A stretch of 64,000 nt of DNA from Coprococcus sp. (GTDB lineage: Bacteria; Bacillota; Clostridia; Lachnospirales; Lachnospiraceae), in the NCBI GenBank assembly GCA_017935345.1, contig JAGBHU010000047.1, positions 1 through 64,000 of the forward strand. Direction: 5' to 3'. Positions 61,870 to 64,000 of this stretch are shown here, piece by piece; the first letter of the stretch is position 1, and every line of letters starts with the position of its first letter. The position numbers and the translations under genes are program-made. The notes below the pieces were generated by a model, which saw only the letters and a program-made list of their open reading frames with translations, ran no database searches and was not told the origin of the DNA.

Positions 61870-62067
61870 ATGAAGAATTTGAAATTAAAGTCTGCACGGG
61901 CAGCGAAGGATATGTCACAGCAGGCACTTGCAGAAGCGGTAGGAGTGTCCAGGCAGACGATTAATGCAATAGAAAAAGGGGATTACAATCCTACAATCAG
62001 GCTGTGCATTGATATTTGCAGGGCACTTGATAAAACATTGGATGAATTATTTTGGCAGGATGGATAA
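61870..62067 (+). CDS. Small XRE/YozG-type HTH regulator
   Basis: The protein is 65 residues, almost all helix-turn-helix: SARAAKDMSQQALAEAVGVS, RQTINAIEKGDYNPTI, then CRALDKTLDELFWQ. It is the standard partner of the upstream membrane protein, co-transcribed from the promoter at 61252. Such regulators usually repress their own operon, and the ACAAAATGTAA repeats are a plausible binding site. Confidence 0.9.
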   Translation: MKNLKLKSARAAKDMSQQALAEAVGVSRQTINAIEKGDYNPTIRLCIDICRALDKTLDELFWQDG

Positions 62068-62139
62068 AGCTAAAAACAGGATGGATAAACCTAAAAAATG
62101 GTTATCATGACTGATAAATAATAAAAAGGGGATCAATGA

Positions 62140-64000
62140 ATGAAAAATTTATTTCGAGTAACGGCTACCACGCCAAAGGTTCATATCGGGAATGTGACAG
62201 GAAATGTAAATGAGATAGCAGGGATTTATCGGGAATATTGTGATAAGACGGATGTTATCGTAACACCGGAGCTGTCACTTACAGGCTATACCTGTGCAGA
62301 TTTATTTACAAACAGGCATCTTATAGGTAATGCCATGGACGGACTGATGCAAATAGCTGAAATGACAGCAGGCAGCAAAGCAGGATATGCGGCAATTGTT
62401 GTGGGACTTCCATTTGAGGTGGATGGAGAGCTGTTTAACTGTGCGGCATTTGTACAAAACGGAAAAGTGGCAGCGATTGTGCCGAAAACGTATTTGCCGA
62501 ATTATGGCGAATTCTATGAAAAGCGGTGGTTCAGTGCGGGGAAACGTGAAGCAAGAGCTGTGAAGCTTCCGAATGGCAGTCATACCATGTTTGGAAATAA
62601 TATCGTTATAAAGCTTGGAAGAAATGACGCGTATGTAAAGCTTGGTATAGAAATATGTGAGGACGCATGGACACCTGTTTCACCGGGCAGACTGTTGGCA
62701 TTAAACGGAGCTGAAATGATCCTGAATTTGTCCGCTTCCAATGAGGTCATTGGAAAGGAACAGTTTAGAAGAAATCTGATAGGCGGTATTTCCTCAAGCT
62801 GTATCTGCGGTTATGTATATGCATCAGCGGGAAGATATGAGTCTACCTCCGACCTTGTATTTTCAGGTCATAACCTCATGTATGAAAACGGCAAGCTGCT
62901 TGGGGAAGTGAAGCCATTTGACGAGGGGATCATAACAAGGGATTTTAATCTGACGAAAATCCGCCATGACAGACTGGCAAATAAATCCTATGCGGATTGT
63001 AAAAAGAATGATACCAATATGGAATATATCTGTATTGAGTGTGATAATCCGCTGATGGAGAAAAAGGATATTCTGGCAAAAGTTTCGATGACACCGTTTG
63101 TCCCGTCAAGTAATGTGCTTTCCAGATGTCTTTCCATATTTCATATGCAGGTGGCAGGCTTGCAGCGGAGAATAGAGGCAACAAAATGTAAATGTGTGGT
63201 GGTCGGTGTATCGGGCGGACTGGATTCTACGCTGGCACTTCTTGTCGCTGCACAGGCTGTTAAAAATATCGGACTTTCTTCCAAAACCGTAATCGGAATA
63301 ACCATGCCGGGGTTTGGAACGACCAGCAGAACAAAAAATAATTCGACCTCATTGATGGAGCTGCTTGGCTGTGATATGAGGGAGATTGGTATCGTGGATT
63401 CGGTTTTGCAGCATTTTTCGGATATCGGTCACGACAAAGACATAAAGGATATCACATATGAGAACTGTCAGGCACGGGAGCGGACACAGATTTTGATGGA
63501 TGTGGCAAATAAGGAAGGCGGTTTTGTCGTCGGAACAGGTGATTTGTCTGAGCTGGCACTTGGCTGGTGTACTTATAACGGCGACCACATGAGTATGTAT
63601 GCAGTCAATACAAGTATACCAAAGACGCTTGTCCGTACACTTGTAGATGAAATCGGTCATCATATGGAAAATAACGGATTTTCAGGAATAGCACCTGTGA
63701 TAGAGGATATCATTGATACGCCTGTCAGTCCTGAGCTGCTTCCGCCGAATGAAGACGGAACGATAGCCCAAAAGACAGAGGATACGGTGGGTTCCTATAT
63801 TCTGCACGACTTTTTCCTATATTATACGCTCCGTTATGGCATGTCACCGGAAGAGGTGTATGAGTTGTGCAGGGAGGCTGTAAGACAAAGTGAAGAATAT
63901 CATTTTGCTGATAAAGAAATTGCAAAATGGCAGAAGGTTTTTTATTCCCGCTTCTTCAGACAGCAGTTCAAGCGAAACTGTATGCCTGACGGTGTAAAGG
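62140..64000 (+). CDS. nadE: Glutamine-dependent NAD+ synthetase (3' end beyond the window)
   Basis: At least 620 residues, open to the window edge; the family is about 640. Start ATG 62140 with AAGGGGAT 7 bases upstream (an ATG at 62136 is out of frame). The N-terminal nitrilase-type glutaminase has VTPELSLTGYT (Glu), VPKTYLPNYGEF (Lys) and GIEICEDAW (Cys). The C-terminal synthetase has the PP-loop VVVGVSGGLDSTLAL, GFGTTSRT, VGTGDLSELALGW and ELLPPNEDGTIAQKTED. It makes NAD+ from deamido-NAD+, ATP and glutamine. It is a core gene. It lies 72 bp behind the HTH gene, probably with its own promoter. Confidence 0.93.
   Translation, partial: MKNLFRVTATTPKVHIGNVTGNVNEIAGIYREYCDKTDVIVTPELSLTGYTCADLFTNRHLIGNAMDGLMQIAEMTAGSKAGYAAIVVGLPFEVDGELFNCAAFVQNGKVAAIVPKTYLPNYGEFYEKRWFSAGKREARAVKLPNGSHTMFGNNIVIKLGRNDAYVKLGIEICEDAWTPVSPGRLLALNGAEMILNLSASNEVIGKEQFRRNLIGGISSSCICGYVYASAGRYESTSDLVFSGHNLMYENGKLLGEVKPFDEGIITRDFNLTKIRHDRLANKSYADCKKNDTNMEYICIECDNPLMEKKDILAKVSMTPFVPSSNVLSRCLSIFHMQVAGLQRRIEATKCKCVVVGVSGGLDSTLALLVAAQAVKNIGLSSKTVIGITMPGFGTTSRTKNNSTSLMELLGCDMREIGIVDSVLQHFSDIGHDKDIKDITYENCQARERTQILMDVANKEGGFVVGTGDLSELALGWCTYNGDHMSMYAVNTSIPKTLVRTLVDEIGHHMENNGFSGIAPVIEDIIDTPVSPELLPPNEDGTIAQKTEDTVGSYILHDFFLYYTLRYGMSPEEVYELCREAVRQSEEYHFADKEIAKWQKVFYSRFFRQQFKRNCMPDGVK

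Noticed and set aside
1-64000. tRNA or rRNA genes
   Set aside because: No cloverleaf-type or conserved rRNA sequence was recognised by eye on either strand; a tRNAscan run would settle it.

Overview
The window looks like a low-GC Gram-positive gut anaerobe, most likely a Lachnospiraceae-type Clostridia. The reasons are AT-rich coding DNA with strong GGAGG-type ribosome sites, BY-kinase/PHP-phosphatase control of capsule synthesis, a choloylglycine (bile-salt) hydrolase, LytTR/GHKL signalling, and mobile-element debris in a 23S rRNA uracil methyltransferase (rlmD/rumA) tail. The organism assignment is inferred from gene content, not from a marker gene.

Region 1 (1-10943) is an accessory, very AT-rich defence and mobile-element zone. 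It opens with hairpins resembling the right end/omega-RNA of an IS200/IS605 (TnpB) element. Next come an EACC1-like small protein with an HExxH-metallopeptidase/TPR protein, and an AbiH N-terminal stub cut off where a large serine recombinase begins. Two consecutive orphan 3' ends of rlmD-like genes follow, then a complete three-gene ABC-three-component (ABC-3C) cassette: nuclease-like protein, middle component and ABC ATPase. It ends in decayed sequence and a compound inverted repeat.

Region 2 (10944-24386) is signalling and transport. It holds a minus-strand ABC-2 exporter (ATPase plus two permeases), an AraC regulator, a LytTR/GHKL two-component pair and two small membrane proteins behind a candidate LytTR direct-repeat operator. 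An AraC-GyrI regulator follows, then a 1365-residue BvgS-like hybrid kinase with two solute-binding domains, immediately followed by a choloylglycine hydrolase and a strong terminator.

Region 3 (24387-45843) is an exopolysaccharide/capsule locus transcribed rightwards. Its order is PHP phosphatase, LCP protein, Wzz-like protein, BY-kinase, a secreted Lys-rich repeat protein, the initiating sugar-phosphate transferase, a UDP-glucuronate-epimerase-like enzyme, UDP-glucose dehydrogenase, Alg14-like and Alg13-like/GT4 glycosyltransferases, TupA-like ATP-grasp enzymes, further GT4 enzymes, a Wzy-like polymerase, a Wzx flippase, an acyltransferase and RfbB. Several genes here are broken by frameshifts or stops, often at homopolymers.

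Region 4 (45844-52080) is a second accessory patch. An Rpn-type PD-(D/E)XK nuclease gene has its 3' part plus a convergent XRE-regulator gene duplicated in tandem. Next is a compact three-gene set: a HEPN-like protein and a ZorA/ZorB-like (MotA/MotB-family) motor pair. A third, decayed copy of the XRE gene starts exactly at the zorB-like stop codon. This repeat-bracketed HEPN-ZorAB set is the best candidate for an undescribed defence system.

Region 5 (52081-64000) is mostly ordinary: a giant secreted subtilase with kelch, Ig-like and leucine-rich modules, a DUF4037 nucleotidyltransferase-like protein, a DHH phosphoesterase, a membrane-anchored protein with a BECR-like RNase/toxin domain, a SulP anion transporter, a membrane-protein/HTH pair, and glutamine-dependent NAD synthetase running off the window end.
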